DNA from: Pseudomonadota bacterium
GTDB taxonomy: Bacteria; Pseudomonadota; Alphaproteobacteria; Caulobacterales; Caulobacteraceae
Assembly (NCBI GenBank): GCA_963205005.1
Contig: CAUJHW010000067.1
Span: forward strand, 1-33,267
Direction: 5' to 3'
Length of the DNA stretch: 33,267 nt
Shown here: positions 26,507 to 33,267 of the stretch, one piece after another
Numbering within the stretch: the stretch's first letter is position 1
Layout of the letters: each line of letters begins with the position of its first letter
The notes under the pieces: model-generated
Seen by the model: only the letters and a program-made list of their open reading frames with translations
Databases searched by the model: none
What the model was told of the DNA's origin: nothing
Made by a program: the position numbers and the translations under genes

Positions 26507-26953
26507 ATGCCTGACGTCTCGATCCGCCTGCTTATCAACATCTTCTCCGTCCTCGGGGCGCTCTTCGCGTTGTGGAAGGGCGGCCCCGCGGAGCGGATGA
26601 CGGCCGGCATCGTTTTCGCCAACGTGCTGGTCGGGCAGACGGGCAGCCTGCTGGCCCCTGACAGCGACGATGTCATCCGGCTGGTCAACGATGGCCTCAC
26701 AGCCATGGTCCTGCTGGGCGTGACGGTGCGCTATGGCGCGCTGTGGATGGGCGGGGTGATGCTGTTTTTCGCGGCTCAGTTCGCGATGCATTCCTATTAC
26801 ATGGTCACTGAGCGTCCGACGGGCGACTACCTTAACGCCTTGATCAACAACATCGACTTCAGCGGCATCATCTGGTGCCTGATCATCGGCACGGCGGTCG
26901 CCTGGCGCCGGCGTGTCCGTTTGGCTCGAGGCAAGACAACGCCTGCGTCCTAG
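26507..26953 (+). CDS. Small integral membrane protein, uncharacterised
   Basis: 148 residues with about four hydrophobic segments: roughly 8-24 ([15 protein letters not shown]), 32-50, 65-95 ([19 protein letters not shown], then [13 protein letters not shown]) and 118-132 ([13 protein letters not shown]). An Arg/Lys-rich cytoplasmic C-terminus follows. A single cysteine is present. I recognise no family. AGGGG lies about 10 bases before the ATG. Codon use and GC are slightly below the neighbours. The serC leader begins directly after its stop, so serC could be partly read from the same promoter. Confidence 0.72.
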   Translation: MPDVSIRLLINIFSVLGALFALWKGGPAERMTAGIVFANVLVGQTGSLLAPDSDDVIRLVNDGLTAMVLLGVTVRYGALWMGGVMLFFAAQFAMHSYYMVTERPTGDYLNALINNIDFSGIIWCLIIGTAVAWRRRVRLARGKTTPAS

Positions 26954-27075
26954 CGCCGCCCCTCTACAGACTTCCGAAATTTTTCTTGCGCCGCGCCGAA
27001 AACGCAGGTCTTTGGCCCGCGGGCCACGCCCCCCCAACGGGGCGCTGCTCATCTGTAAGGATGGGAGACATCGCT
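26954..27075 (+). ncRNA. serC leader, candidate serC-motif regulatory RNA
   Basis: A 122-bp leader directly before serC. It holds a hairpin CGCCCC / GGGGCG (27027-27032 and 27039-27044, loop CCCAAC) and the palindrome GGCCCGCGGGCC (27014-27025). A long-range 6-bp complement joins TACAGA (26965-26970) to TCTGTA (27052-27057), next to an AAGG. AGAC (26968-26971) can alternatively pair with GTCT (27008-27011), so two exclusive folds are possible. A conserved 'serC RNA motif' upstream of serC is known in alphaproteobacteria; I did not check this leader against its model. Confidence 0.42.
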
Positions 27076-28245
27076 ATGAATACCCTGCCGAAGCCGGCCA
27101 TGCGCCCGGCTCGTCCCGAATTCTCTTCCGGCCCGTGCGCCAAGCGCCCCGGATGGGCCCCCGAAAATCTCCAGAACGCCGTCCTCGGACGCTCGCACCG
27201 GTCAAAGCCCGGCAAGGCGCGCCTGAAGGAGGCTATCGATCGCACCCGTGAGGTGCTCGAGGTTCCGGACGACTTCCTGATCGGCATCGTCGCCGGCTCC
27301 GACACCGGCGCCGTCGAGATGGCCCTGTGGTCGATGCTGGGTCCGAAGCCGGTCCAGCTGCTGGCCTTCGAGAGCTTCGGCAAGGACTGGGTGACCGATG
27401 TCACCAAGCAGCTGAAGATCGGCGCCGAGGTTCTGGACGCGCCCTATGGCCAGCTGCCGGACCTGAGCAAGGTCAATCCCGACGCCGACCTGGTGTTCAC
27501 CTGGAACGGCACCACCTCCGGCGTCCGGGTGCCCAACGCCGACTTCATCTCGGCCGACCGCACCGGCATCACCATCTGCGACGCGACCAGCGCCGCCTTC
27601 GCCCAGAAGCTCGACTGGGCCAAGCTCGATGTGGTGACCTTCTCCTGGCAGAAGGCCCTGGGCGGCGAGGGCGCGCACGGCGTGCTGATCCTCGGCCCCC
27701 GCGCCGTGGCCCGGCTGGAAAACTACAGCCCGCCGTGGCCGATGCCCAAGCTGTTCCGCATGACCAAGGGCGGCAAGGTGAACCTCGAGATCTTCGAGGG
27801 CGCCACGATCAACACGCCCTCCATGCTCTGCGTGGAAGACGCGCTCGACGCCCTGTCGTGGGCCAAGAAGATTGGCGGCCTCGCCGAGATGCAGCGCCGC
27901 GCCGACGCCAACCTGGCCGTCCTGGAAGCCTGGGTCGCCAAGACGCCCTGGGTCGCCAACCTGGCCGAGGATCCCGCGACCCGCTCCAACACCTCGGTGT
28001 GCCTGAAGGTGGTCGACGCCCGCGTCGCCGGCCTGCCGGACGCCGCCCAGGCCGACTTCGCCAAGAAGCTGGCCGGGCTGCTGGAGAAGGAGGGCGTGGC
28101 CCTCGACGTCGGCGGCTACCGTGACGCACCTCCCGGTCTGCGGATCTGGTGCGGCGCCACGGTCGAGACCTCCGACCTCGACGCCCTGACGCCCTGGCTC
28201 GACTGGGCCTTCGCCACCGTCGCCGAAGACCTCGCCGCGGCCTGA
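27076..28245 (+). CDS. serC: Phosphoserine aminotransferase
   Basis: 389 residues. The enzyme converts 3-phosphohydroxypyruvate and glutamate to phosphoserine and 2-oxoglutarate, the second step of serine synthesis, and may also serve PLP synthesis. It is of the alphaproteobacterial class: [51 protein letters not shown] and [11 protein letters not shown], with the PLP lysine Lys193 in [17 protein letters not shown] 27076 is preceded by GGGAGA at 27063-27068; the in-frame ATG at 27061 would leave the ribosome site too close. It is followed after 174 bp by serA, the preceding step of the same pathway. Confidence 0.95.
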   Translation: MNTLPKPAMRPARPEFSSGPCAKRPGWAPENLQNAVLGRSHRSKPGKARLKEAIDRTREVLEVPDDFLIGIVAGSDTGAVEMALWSMLGPKPVQLLAFESFGKDWVTDVTKQLKIGAEVLDAPYGQLPDLSKVNPDADLVFTWNGTTSGVRVPNADFISADRTGITICDATSAAFAQKLDWAKLDVVTFSWQKALGGEGAHGVLILGPRAVARLENYSPPWPMPKLFRMTKGGKVNLEIFEGATINTPSMLCVEDALDALSWAKKIGGLAEMQRRADANLAVLEAWVAKTPWVANLAEDPATRSNTSVCLKVVDARVAGLPDAAQADFAKKLAGLLEKEGVALDVGGYRDAPPGLRIWCGATVETSDLDALTPWLDWAFATVAEDLAAA

Positions 28246-28276
28246 GTCGCGGCCTCTCCACTCGCCCAAATCCTTC

Positions 28277-28399
28277 GCTCATCCCGGCGAATGCCGGGAC
28301 CCAGATCTCAAGGCTCTGGCCCTGACCTGATCGGCTCGGCGCACACAGCGTCCATTCCTGAGCCCTTCCATCCGGGTCCCGGCATTCGCCGGGATGAGC
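28277..28399. repeat. Long inverted repeat (REP-like element) between serC and serA
   Basis: The arms at 28277-28302 and 28374-28399 are perfect 26-bp reverse complements separated by 71 bases. With one mismatch the match extends four bases further inward. Each arm also contains a small palindrome (CCCGGC, GAAT, GCCGGG). The unit GTCATCCCGGC...GCCGGGACCC is familiar as a dispersed repeat in alphaproteobacterial genomes. The element begins 31 bp after the serC stop and ends 20 bp before the serA ATG. In RNA it would form a very stable stem and could tune serA expression or act as a partial terminator. Confidence 0.8.
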
Positions 28400-28419
28400 G
28401 GCAACAAAAGGTAGAATCC

Positions 28420-29994
28420 ATGCCCCGCGTTCTCATTGCTGACAGCCTCAGCCCCGCCGCCGTCGACATCTTCCGCCAGCGCGGCGTCGACGTGGATATC
28501 AAGACCGGCCTTTCGAAAGACGAGCTGATCGCCGTGATCGGCGACTACGACGGCCTGGTCGTCCGCTCCGACACCAAGCCCAACAAGGACGTCATCGCCG
28601 CGGCGAAGAACCTCAAGGTCATCGGCCGGGCCGGTATCGGCGTCGACAACATCGACATCCCCGCCGCCACCGCCGCCGGCGTGGTGGTGATGAACACCCC
28701 CTTCGGCAACTCGATCACCACGGCCGAGCACGCGATCGCCATGATGTTCGCGCTCGCCCGCCAGATGCCCGCCGCCGACGCCTCGACCCAGGCCGGCAAG
28801 TGGGAAAAGAGCCGGTTCATGGGCGTGGAGCTCTACGCCAAGACGCTGGGCCTGATCGGCGCCGGCAACATCGGCGGCATCGTCGCCGACCGGGCGCTGG
28901 GCCTGAAGATGAAGGTTGTCGCCTACGACCCTTTCCTGTCGCCCGAGCGCGCGGTGGAGATGGGTGTCGAGAAGGTCGAGCTCGAGGACCTGCTGGCCCG
29001 CGCCGACTTCATCACCCTGCATACGCCGCTCACCGACAAGACCCGCAACATCCTGTCCGCCGAGAACCTGGCGAAGACGAAGAAGGGTGTCTTCATCATC
29101 AACTGCGCCCGAGGCGGCCTGGTGGATGAGGCCGCGCTGCGCGCCGGGCTGGAGAGCGGCCACATCGGCGGCGCCGGCTTCGACGTCTTCGTGCAGGAGC
29201 CGGCGAAGGAGAACGTGCTGTTCGGCGCGCCGAACTTCGTCGCCACCCCGCACCTGGGCGCGTCAACCAACGAGGCTCAGGAAAACGTCGCCCTTCAGGT
29301 CGCCGAACAGATCAGCGACTACCTGCTGACCGGCGCGGTCACCAATGCGCTCAACAGCCCCTCGGTCACCGCCGAGGAAGCCCCGCGCCTGAAGCCGTTC
29401 GTGGCGCTGGCCGAAAAGCTGGGCGCCCTGGCCGGCCAGATGGTCGACTTCGGCGTCAAGGCCGTCGACATCGCCTTCGAGGGCGAGGTCTCCAAGCTCA
29501 ACATCAAGCCGCTGTCGGCCGCCGCCCTGGCCGGCGTGCTGCGGCCGATGCTGGCGGAGATCAACATGGTCTCGGCGCCGGCGGTGGCCAAGGAACGCGG
29601 CATCGTGTTCTCGGAGAGCCGCCAGGAAAACTCGCCGATCTACGAGAGCCTGATGCGCATCACCGTCACCACCGAGAAGGGCAAGCGCTCCTTCGCCGGC
29701 ACGGTCCAGGCGGGCGCGCCGCGTGTGGTGGAGGTCAAGGGCATGGACCTCGACGCGCCGTTCTCGCCGCGGATGCTCTACGTCAACAACCTCGACAAGC
29801 CGGGCTTCATCGGTGCGCTGGGTGGGCTGCTCGGCGAGGCGGGCGTCAACATCGCCACCTTCAACCTGGGCCGTATCGACGCCGGCGACGACGCCATCGC
29901 CCTGGTCGGCGTGGACCAGGCCCCCGACGCCAAGCTGCTGGCCAAGATCCAGGCCCTGCCGCACGTGAAGGAAGCCCGCGCGCTGGTCTTCTAG
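28420..29994 (+). CDS. serA: D-3-phosphoglycerate dehydrogenase (long form with ACT domain)
   Basis: 524 residues. The enzyme oxidises 3-phosphoglycerate to 3-phosphohydroxypyruvate with NAD+, the first step of serine synthesis. Order: split substrate domain (1-100 and 280-315), NAD domain with LGLIGAGNIGG, and catalytic Arg231 (NCARGGLVDE), Glu260 (FVQEP) and His278 (TPHLGASTNEAQ). An allosteric substrate-binding domain (about 320-450) and a C-terminal ACT domain (about 452-524) for serine feedback follow. This is the type I architecture of Mycobacterium and alphaproteobacteria. ATG 28420 has AAAAGG about 8 bases upstream; the frame is open further up through the repeat, which is not coding. 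The stop overlaps the MoaD-like gene. Confidence 0.96.
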   Translation: MPRVLIADSLSPAAVDIFRQRGVDVDIKTGLSKDELIAVIGDYDGLVVRSDTKPNKDVIAAAKNLKVIGRAGIGVDNIDIPAATAAGVVVMNTPFGNSITTAEHAIAMMFALARQMPAADASTQAGKWEKSRFMGVELYAKTLGLIGAGNIGGIVADRALGLKMKVVAYDPFLSPERAVEMGVEKVELEDLLARADFITLHTPLTDKTRNILSAENLAKTKKGVFIINCARGGLVDEAALRAGLESGHIGGAGFDVFVQEPAKENVLFGAPNFVATPHLGASTNEAQENVALQVAEQISDYLLTGAVTNALNSPSVTAEEAPRLKPFVALAEKLGALAGQMVDFGVKAVDIAFEGEVSKLNIKPLSAAALAGVLRPMLAEINMVSAPAVAKERGIVFSESRQENSPIYESLMRITVTTEKGKRSFAGTVQAGAPRVVEVKGMDLDAPFSPRMLYVNNLDKPGFIGALGGLLGEAGVNIATFNLGRIDAGDDAIALVGVDQAPDAKLLAKIQALPHVKEARALVF

Positions 29995-30254
29995 CCCCCG
30001 CTGAGCGCTCCGAAGATCAGGACTTCGCCGCCGTCGCTGACGGCGGCGTTTGTCGTTCTGGCCTCCAACTGGCCAACGAAGATCCGCATGTGCCTGCGGA
30101 TGCGGTCCTGCTCGTCAATCACCCGGAACTTGAGCCCGGCAAAGCGGCGGTCCAGGTCGTCCATCACCTCGCCCACGGTCGCGCCGCGCGCCTCCACCCG
30201 CGTCGCGCCGCCGGTGTAGGCGATGAGCTGGGACGGGATCAGGACCGAGATCAT
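29991..30254 (-). CDS. MoaD/ThiS-like ubiquitin-fold sulfur-carrier protein
   Basis: 87 residues. The beta-grasp pattern is visible: MISVLIPSQLIAYTGG, ATVGEVMDDLDRRFAGLKFR, IRRHMRIFVGQLEART and GGEVLIFGALSGG. The C-terminal Gly-Gly is the site that MoaD and ThiS use for adenylation and thiocarboxylation. It is not beside moaE, moeB, thiG or thiF. Instead it is overlapped (ATGA) by the stop of a beta-propeller gene, a pairing I have seen in other bacteria without a known function. It may therefore be a carrier for another sulfur-transfer reaction. It converges on serA with a 4-bp overlap. Confidence 0.82.
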   Translation of the reverse strand: MISVLIPSQLIAYTGGATRVEARGATVGEVMDDLDRRFAGLKFRVIDEQDRIRRHMRIFVGQLEARTTNAAVSDGGEVLIFGALSGG

Positions 30255-31372
30255 GCGAGCGGCGCGGCGGTGACCGAATAGATCTCCGGCAGGTGGGCGG
30301 CGATCTGGCGCCAGGCGCCACCCTCGTCGCCGCTCATCCAGATCTCCCCGCCGGTGGTGCCGATGTAGAGCCCCAGCGGATCGGCCCGGTCGGCGCAGAA
30401 GGCCTGACGCTTGACGGTGAACCAGCCCTGCTCGGCCGGGAACCCGCGGTCCTGACGCTGCCAGGATGCGCCGCCGTCACGGGTGCGGTAGGCGGCGGGC
30501 CGTCCGCCGGGGCTGACGCGCGGCCACACTTCGGTGCCGTCCATCGGCCAGACCCAGGCCGTCTCGCGGTCGCGGGGGTGCGGCACGATGGTGAAGCCGA
30601 TGTCGCCGATTTCCGGCGGCATGGCCTCACCGATCCGGTCCCACCGCTCGCCGGGACGGTCCAGGCGGTAGATGCCGCAGTGGTTCTGCTGCCAGAGCCG
30701 GTCGGGATCGGTGGGGGCCAGCGCCAGGTAGTGGGCGTCCTGGCCGAACTCCGGATAGGGGTCGGGGAAGAAGTCGCAGCGCACATTCTGGTTCAGGGGT
30801 CGCCAGGTCGCGCCCTGGTCGGTGGTCTCCAGCACCCCGGCCGAACACGTGGCCAGGTACATGTGGCGCGCGTCGCGCGGGTCGATGACCACCTGGTTGA
30901 GGATCGCCCCGTCCGGCGTGCCGCCGTCGGGCGGGAACCAGTCGAGCACGCGGGGATGCTCGTTCAGGCCGGTGACGCCGTCCCAGGTGTCGCCGCCATC
31001 GGCGCTGCGGAACAGGGCCGGCGGCGAGGCGCCCACCCACCAGACGCCGGGCTCGTCGGCATGCCCGGGCTCGACCCAGAAGGAATGGTCCACCGCCCGC
31101 CCGTGCGGATCGCCCTTCGGGAAGGCGGGCGGGCGGCTGGCCTCGGTCCAGGTTGCGCCGCCGTCGGCGGACCGCAGGATCGTCGGGCCGAGGTGGCCCG
31201 TCGAGGCGGCCATCACCAGGGTCCGGCCGTCGCGCGGATCGGCGACGAAGTGGTTGATGATCTGGCCCAGGAACAGCGGACCCTCCGCTCGCCAGGTCTC
31301 TCGACGGGCGTCGCTGCGATAGATCCAGGCGCCCTTTCGGGTGCCCACCAGCAGTTGCACGGCATCGGTCAT
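30251..31372 (-). CDS. BNR/sialidase-like beta-propeller protein, function unknown
   Basis: 373 residues, no signal peptide. Asp-box (S/T-x-D-x-G-x-x-W) repeats mark a beta-propeller: RSADGGATWTEA, RSADGGDTWDGV, TTDQGATWRPL, RTRDGGASWQRQ and MSGDEGGAWRQI. The opening LLVGTRKGAWIYRSD is typical of the exo-alpha-sialidase/VPS10-like BNR families. The arginine triad of a true sialidase is not obvious, so I do not assign a hydrolase activity. ATG 31372 has GGAGG about 10 bases upstream; the in-frame TTG at 31390 is less likely. The gene is translationally coupled to the MoaD-like protein, suggesting a shared role. Confidence 0.82.
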   Translation of the reverse strand: MTDAVQLLVGTRKGAWIYRSDARRETWRAEGPLFLGQIINHFVADPRDGRTLVMAASTGHLGPTILRSADGGATWTEASRPPAFPKGDPHGRAVDHSFWVEPGHADEPGVWWVGASPPALFRSADGGDTWDGVTGLNEHPRVLDWFPPDGGTPDGAILNQVVIDPRDARHMYLATCSAGVLETTDQGATWRPLNQNVRCDFFPDPYPEFGQDAHYLALAPTDPDRLWQQNHCGIYRLDRPGERWDRIGEAMPPEIGDIGFTIVPHPRDRETAWVWPMDGTEVWPRVSPGGRPAAYRTRDGGASWQRQDRGFPAEQGWFTVKRQAFCADRADPLGLYIGTTGGEIWMSGDEGGAWRQIAAHLPEIYSVTAAPLA

Positions 31373-31433
31373 GGAGGCCTCCTGACCCAAGGACGGCCCA
31401 TCTCACGCCAGACCGACAGCAGATGGAAGACCA

Positions 31434-33267
31434 TCAGTGAAAGTCGCGGCTGCGGACAAGTCGCCCGGACGGACCGGCGGGGGTGGCCGTGGCGCCTTCG
31501 TCGCGCCGCAACTCGGCCAGCCGGTGGGACAGGTCGGTAAAGCCCTCGGCCACCACATGGACCACCCCGTCGACGCTCTGAACCTGACCCTGGACCACAA
31601 GGAAAGACGAGGTCATCACCAGCCGGCGGTGGGCGTCGAAGGCGTCCTTCCAGATGACGATGTTGGCGATGCCGGTCTCGTCCTCGAGGGTCATGAACAC
31701 CACGCCCTTGGCCGTGCCCGGCCGCTGGCGCACCAGCACCAGCCCGCCCACCGACAGCCTGCGCCGGTCGCGGGCGGTCTTCAGCGCCGCGCAGGGGACG
31801 ACGCCGGTCCGCGCCAGTTCCTCGCGGAAGAAGCCGGCCGGGTGGCCCTTCAGCGACAGGCTGGTGGTGCGGTAGTCCTCGGCCACGTGCTGGGGGGCGC
31901 TCATGAACGGCAGCTCCACCTGTGTCTCCTTCAGGCTCTGGCGCAGCAGCAGGGGCGCGTCCCGCTCGGCCCCCCATTCGCCGGACAGGCCCTTCACCGC
32001 CCACAGGGCCTCGCGCCGCGGGAAGCCCAGACTCCGGAAGGCGTCGGCCTCGGCCAGCAGTTCCAGCGCCCGGCGCGAAAGCCGCCCCTGGCGGGCATAA
32101 TCCTCGATCGTTCGCGCGCCCGCCTCCCGCGCCGCGACCAGCTGCTCGGCATCCTGGTCGCGGAACCCGCGGATCTGGCGGAATCCGAGACGTACCGGTC
32201 TGTATCGCATCCGCGGATCGTCCTTCTCCTCCAGCGTGCAGTCCCAGTCGCTGAACGAGACGTCGGGCGGCCGCACCTCCACGCCGTGGTCGCGGGCGTC
32301 GCGGACCAGCTGGGCCGGCTGGTAGAATCCCATCGGCTGGCTGTTGAGCAGGGCGGCGCAGAAGGCGTCCGGGTGATGGCGCTTCACCCAGGCCGAGGCG
32401 TAGACCAGCAGGGCGAAGCTGATCGCGTGGCTCTCCGGGAAGCCGTACGAGCCGAAACCCTCGATCTGCTTGAAGCACCGCTCGGCGAACTCGGCGTCGT
32501 AGCCCCGGCTGACCATGCCCTCGACGAACAGTTCCCCGTGCCGGCCGATGGTGCCCACGTTGCGGAAGGTGGCCATGGAGCGGCGCAGCTTGTCGGCATC
32601 GTCGTCGGAGAACTTCGCCCCCACGATCGCCACCCGCATCGCCTGTTCCTGGAATAGCGGCACCCCCAGGGTCTTCTTCAGGATGTCCTTCAGCTCGTCC
32701 TGCGGGTGCTCCGGGCCCGGCCGCGGATAGGTCACCTCGTCCGGATTGGCGCGACGCTTGAGGTAGGGATGGACCATGTTGCCCTGGATCGGCCCCGGCC
32801 GGACGATCGCCACCTCGATCACCAGATCGTAGAACTTCCGCGGCTTCAGCCGGGGCAGCATCGACATCTGCGCCCGGCTCTCCACCTGGAACACGCCCAC
32901 GGAATCCGCCTGGCAGAGCATGTCGTAGACTGCCGGGTCCTCCTGCGGCAGGTGGGCGATGTCGCTGACCCGGCTGCCGTCCGGCCGGGGTGGCAGGAAG
33001 TCGAAGCTCTTGCGCAGCGCGGTCAGCATGCCCAGCGCCAGCACGTCGACCTTCATCAGGCCCAGCGCGTCGATGTCGTCCTTGTCCCACTCGATGAAGG
33101 TGCGGTCCTTCATGGCGGCGTTGCCTATGGGCACGGTCTCGTCCAGCCGCCGCTTGGTCAGCACATAGCCGCCGACGTGCTGCGACAGGTGGCGCGGGAA
33201 GCCCAGCAGCTGGCTCGCCAGCGCCGTGGCGCGGCGGATCTCCGGCGCCTCGGGATCGAGGCCGGCC
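31434..33267 (-). CDS. dnaE2: Error-prone DNA polymerase DnaE2 (ImuC), C-terminal 610 residues
   Basis: The start lies beyond the right edge; full proteins have roughly 1,050-1,100 residues. The visible part starts in the palm ([18 protein letters not shown], then [16 protein letters not shown], which holds a catalytic aspartate of C-family polymerases). It continues through the fingers ([60 protein letters not shown]), the helix-hairpin-helix region and a C-terminal OB fold ([20 protein letters not shown]). It ends in the typical RSRDFH. DnaE2 works with ImuA and ImuB in SOS-induced translesion synthesis; those genes and any LexA box would lie outside the window. Confidence 0.95.
   Translation of the reverse strand, partial: AGLDPEAPEIRRATALASQLLGFPRHLSQHVGGYVLTKRRLDETVPIGNAAMKDRTFIEWDKDDIDALGLMKVDVLALGMLTALRKSFDFLPPRPDGSRVSDIAHLPQEDPAVYDMLCQADSVGVFQVESRAQMSMLPRLKPRKFYDLVIEVAIVRPGPIQGNMVHPYLKRRANPDEVTYPRPGPEHPQDELKDILKKTLGVPLFQEQAMRVAIVGAKFSDDDADKLRRSMATFRNVGTIGRHGELFVEGMVSRGYDAEFAERCFKQIEGFGSYGFPESHAISFALLVYASAWVKRHHPDAFCAALLNSQPMGFYQPAQLVRDARDHGVEVRPPDVSFSDWDCTLEEKDDPRMRYRPVRLGFRQIRGFRDQDAEQLVAAREAGARTIEDYARQGRLSRRALELLAEADAFRSLGFPRREALWAVKGLSGEWGAERDAPLLLRQSLKETQVELPFMSAPQHVAEDYRTTSLSLKGHPAGFFREELARTGVVPCAALKTARDRRRLSVGGLVLVRQRPGTAKGVVFMTLEDETGIANIVIWKDAFDAHRRLVMTSSFLVVQGQVQSVDGVVHVVAEGFTDLSHRLAELRRDEGATATPAGPSGRLVRSRDFH

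Noticed and set aside
28277..28399. The inverted repeat as an insertion sequence or transposon end pair
   Set aside because: The interval is only 123 bp with no coding capacity, and I saw no flanking target duplication; a REP-like repeat fits better.
30251..31372. The beta-propeller as a true sialidase
   Set aside because: Asp-boxes are present but the catalytic arginine triad and Tyr/Glu pair are not evident, and there is no signal peptide.
31373..31384. Palindrome GGAGGCCTCC at the propeller ribosome site as a regulatory hairpin
   Set aside because: It has no loop and cannot fold on itself; it most likely reflects the GGAGG ribosome site followed by chance by CCTCC.

Overview
The window is high-GC (estimated by eye at about 68-70 %), densely packed, and looks like chromosomal DNA of a member of the Caulobacterales, most likely Caulobacter or Phenylobacterium. 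Pointers are a SapC-type protein, a TonB-dependent receptor with an 'LEELVVTGS' TonB box, a SigF/NrsF pair next to a bufferin operon, GANTC and TTAA motifs in the few AT-rich intergenic stretches, and the order serC-serA. This is inferred from family knowledge; no database search was possible. I see no tRNA, rRNA, CRISPR, transposase, integrase or phage gene. No gene-free stretch exceeds 300 bp; the largest are 6967-7219, 25882-26085, 28246-28419 and 139-312.

Layout. 1-138: start of a SapC-like gene (minus). 313-1972: a hot-dog hydratase and a class A PAP2 phosphatase lipoprotein (plus). 1974-4365: a minus-strand overlapping trio, agmatine deiminase -> N-carbamoylputrescine amidase -> GNAT acetyltransferase, which makes putrescine from agmatine. 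4489-6966: a TonB-dependent receptor with its own terminator. 7220-8770: a GT39-type membrane glycosyltransferase (plus). 8736-11716: a minus-strand series bufA-bufB-bufC-doxX, then a periplasmic MsrA. 11870-13052: ECF sigma factor SigF and anti-sigma NrsF (plus), divergent from bufA. 13049-14406: the two subunits of a 3-oxoacid CoA-transferase (minus). 14515-17367: a Kef-type K+/H+ antiporter and an isopenicillin-N-synthase-like oxygenase. 17377-19188: a PQQ-type sugar dehydrogenase propeller fused to RTX repeats. 19315-20151: folP. 20159-20988: ArsR regulator and SRPBCC protein. 21088-23356: thiD, a nucleotidyltransferase and a PhzF-like protein. 23412-25881: a small secreted protein and a hybrid histidine kinase. 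26086-26953: two uncharacterised small proteins. 27076-29994: serC and serA (serine biosynthesis). 29991-31372: a MoaD/ThiS-like protein coupled to a BNR-type beta-propeller. 31434-33267: the C-terminal part of the translesion polymerase DnaE2.

The most coherent system is the metal-stress block at 9396-13052 (possibly extending to MsrA at 8736). A small secreted four-cysteine peptide, BufA, is probably modified by the MNIO enzyme BufB with its partner BufC, and DoxX ends the operon. Facing away from it are sigF and nrsF. Both transcription units carry a GTAACC / CGAA element pair in the shared 153-bp gap, which predicts SigF control of bufA and autocontrol of sigF. Less understood are the MoaD-propeller pair, the RTX-fused sugar dehydrogenase, the TTAA/GANTC-rich gap before the 111-residue protein at 26086, the long inverted repeat between serC and serA, and a possible serC leader RNA.
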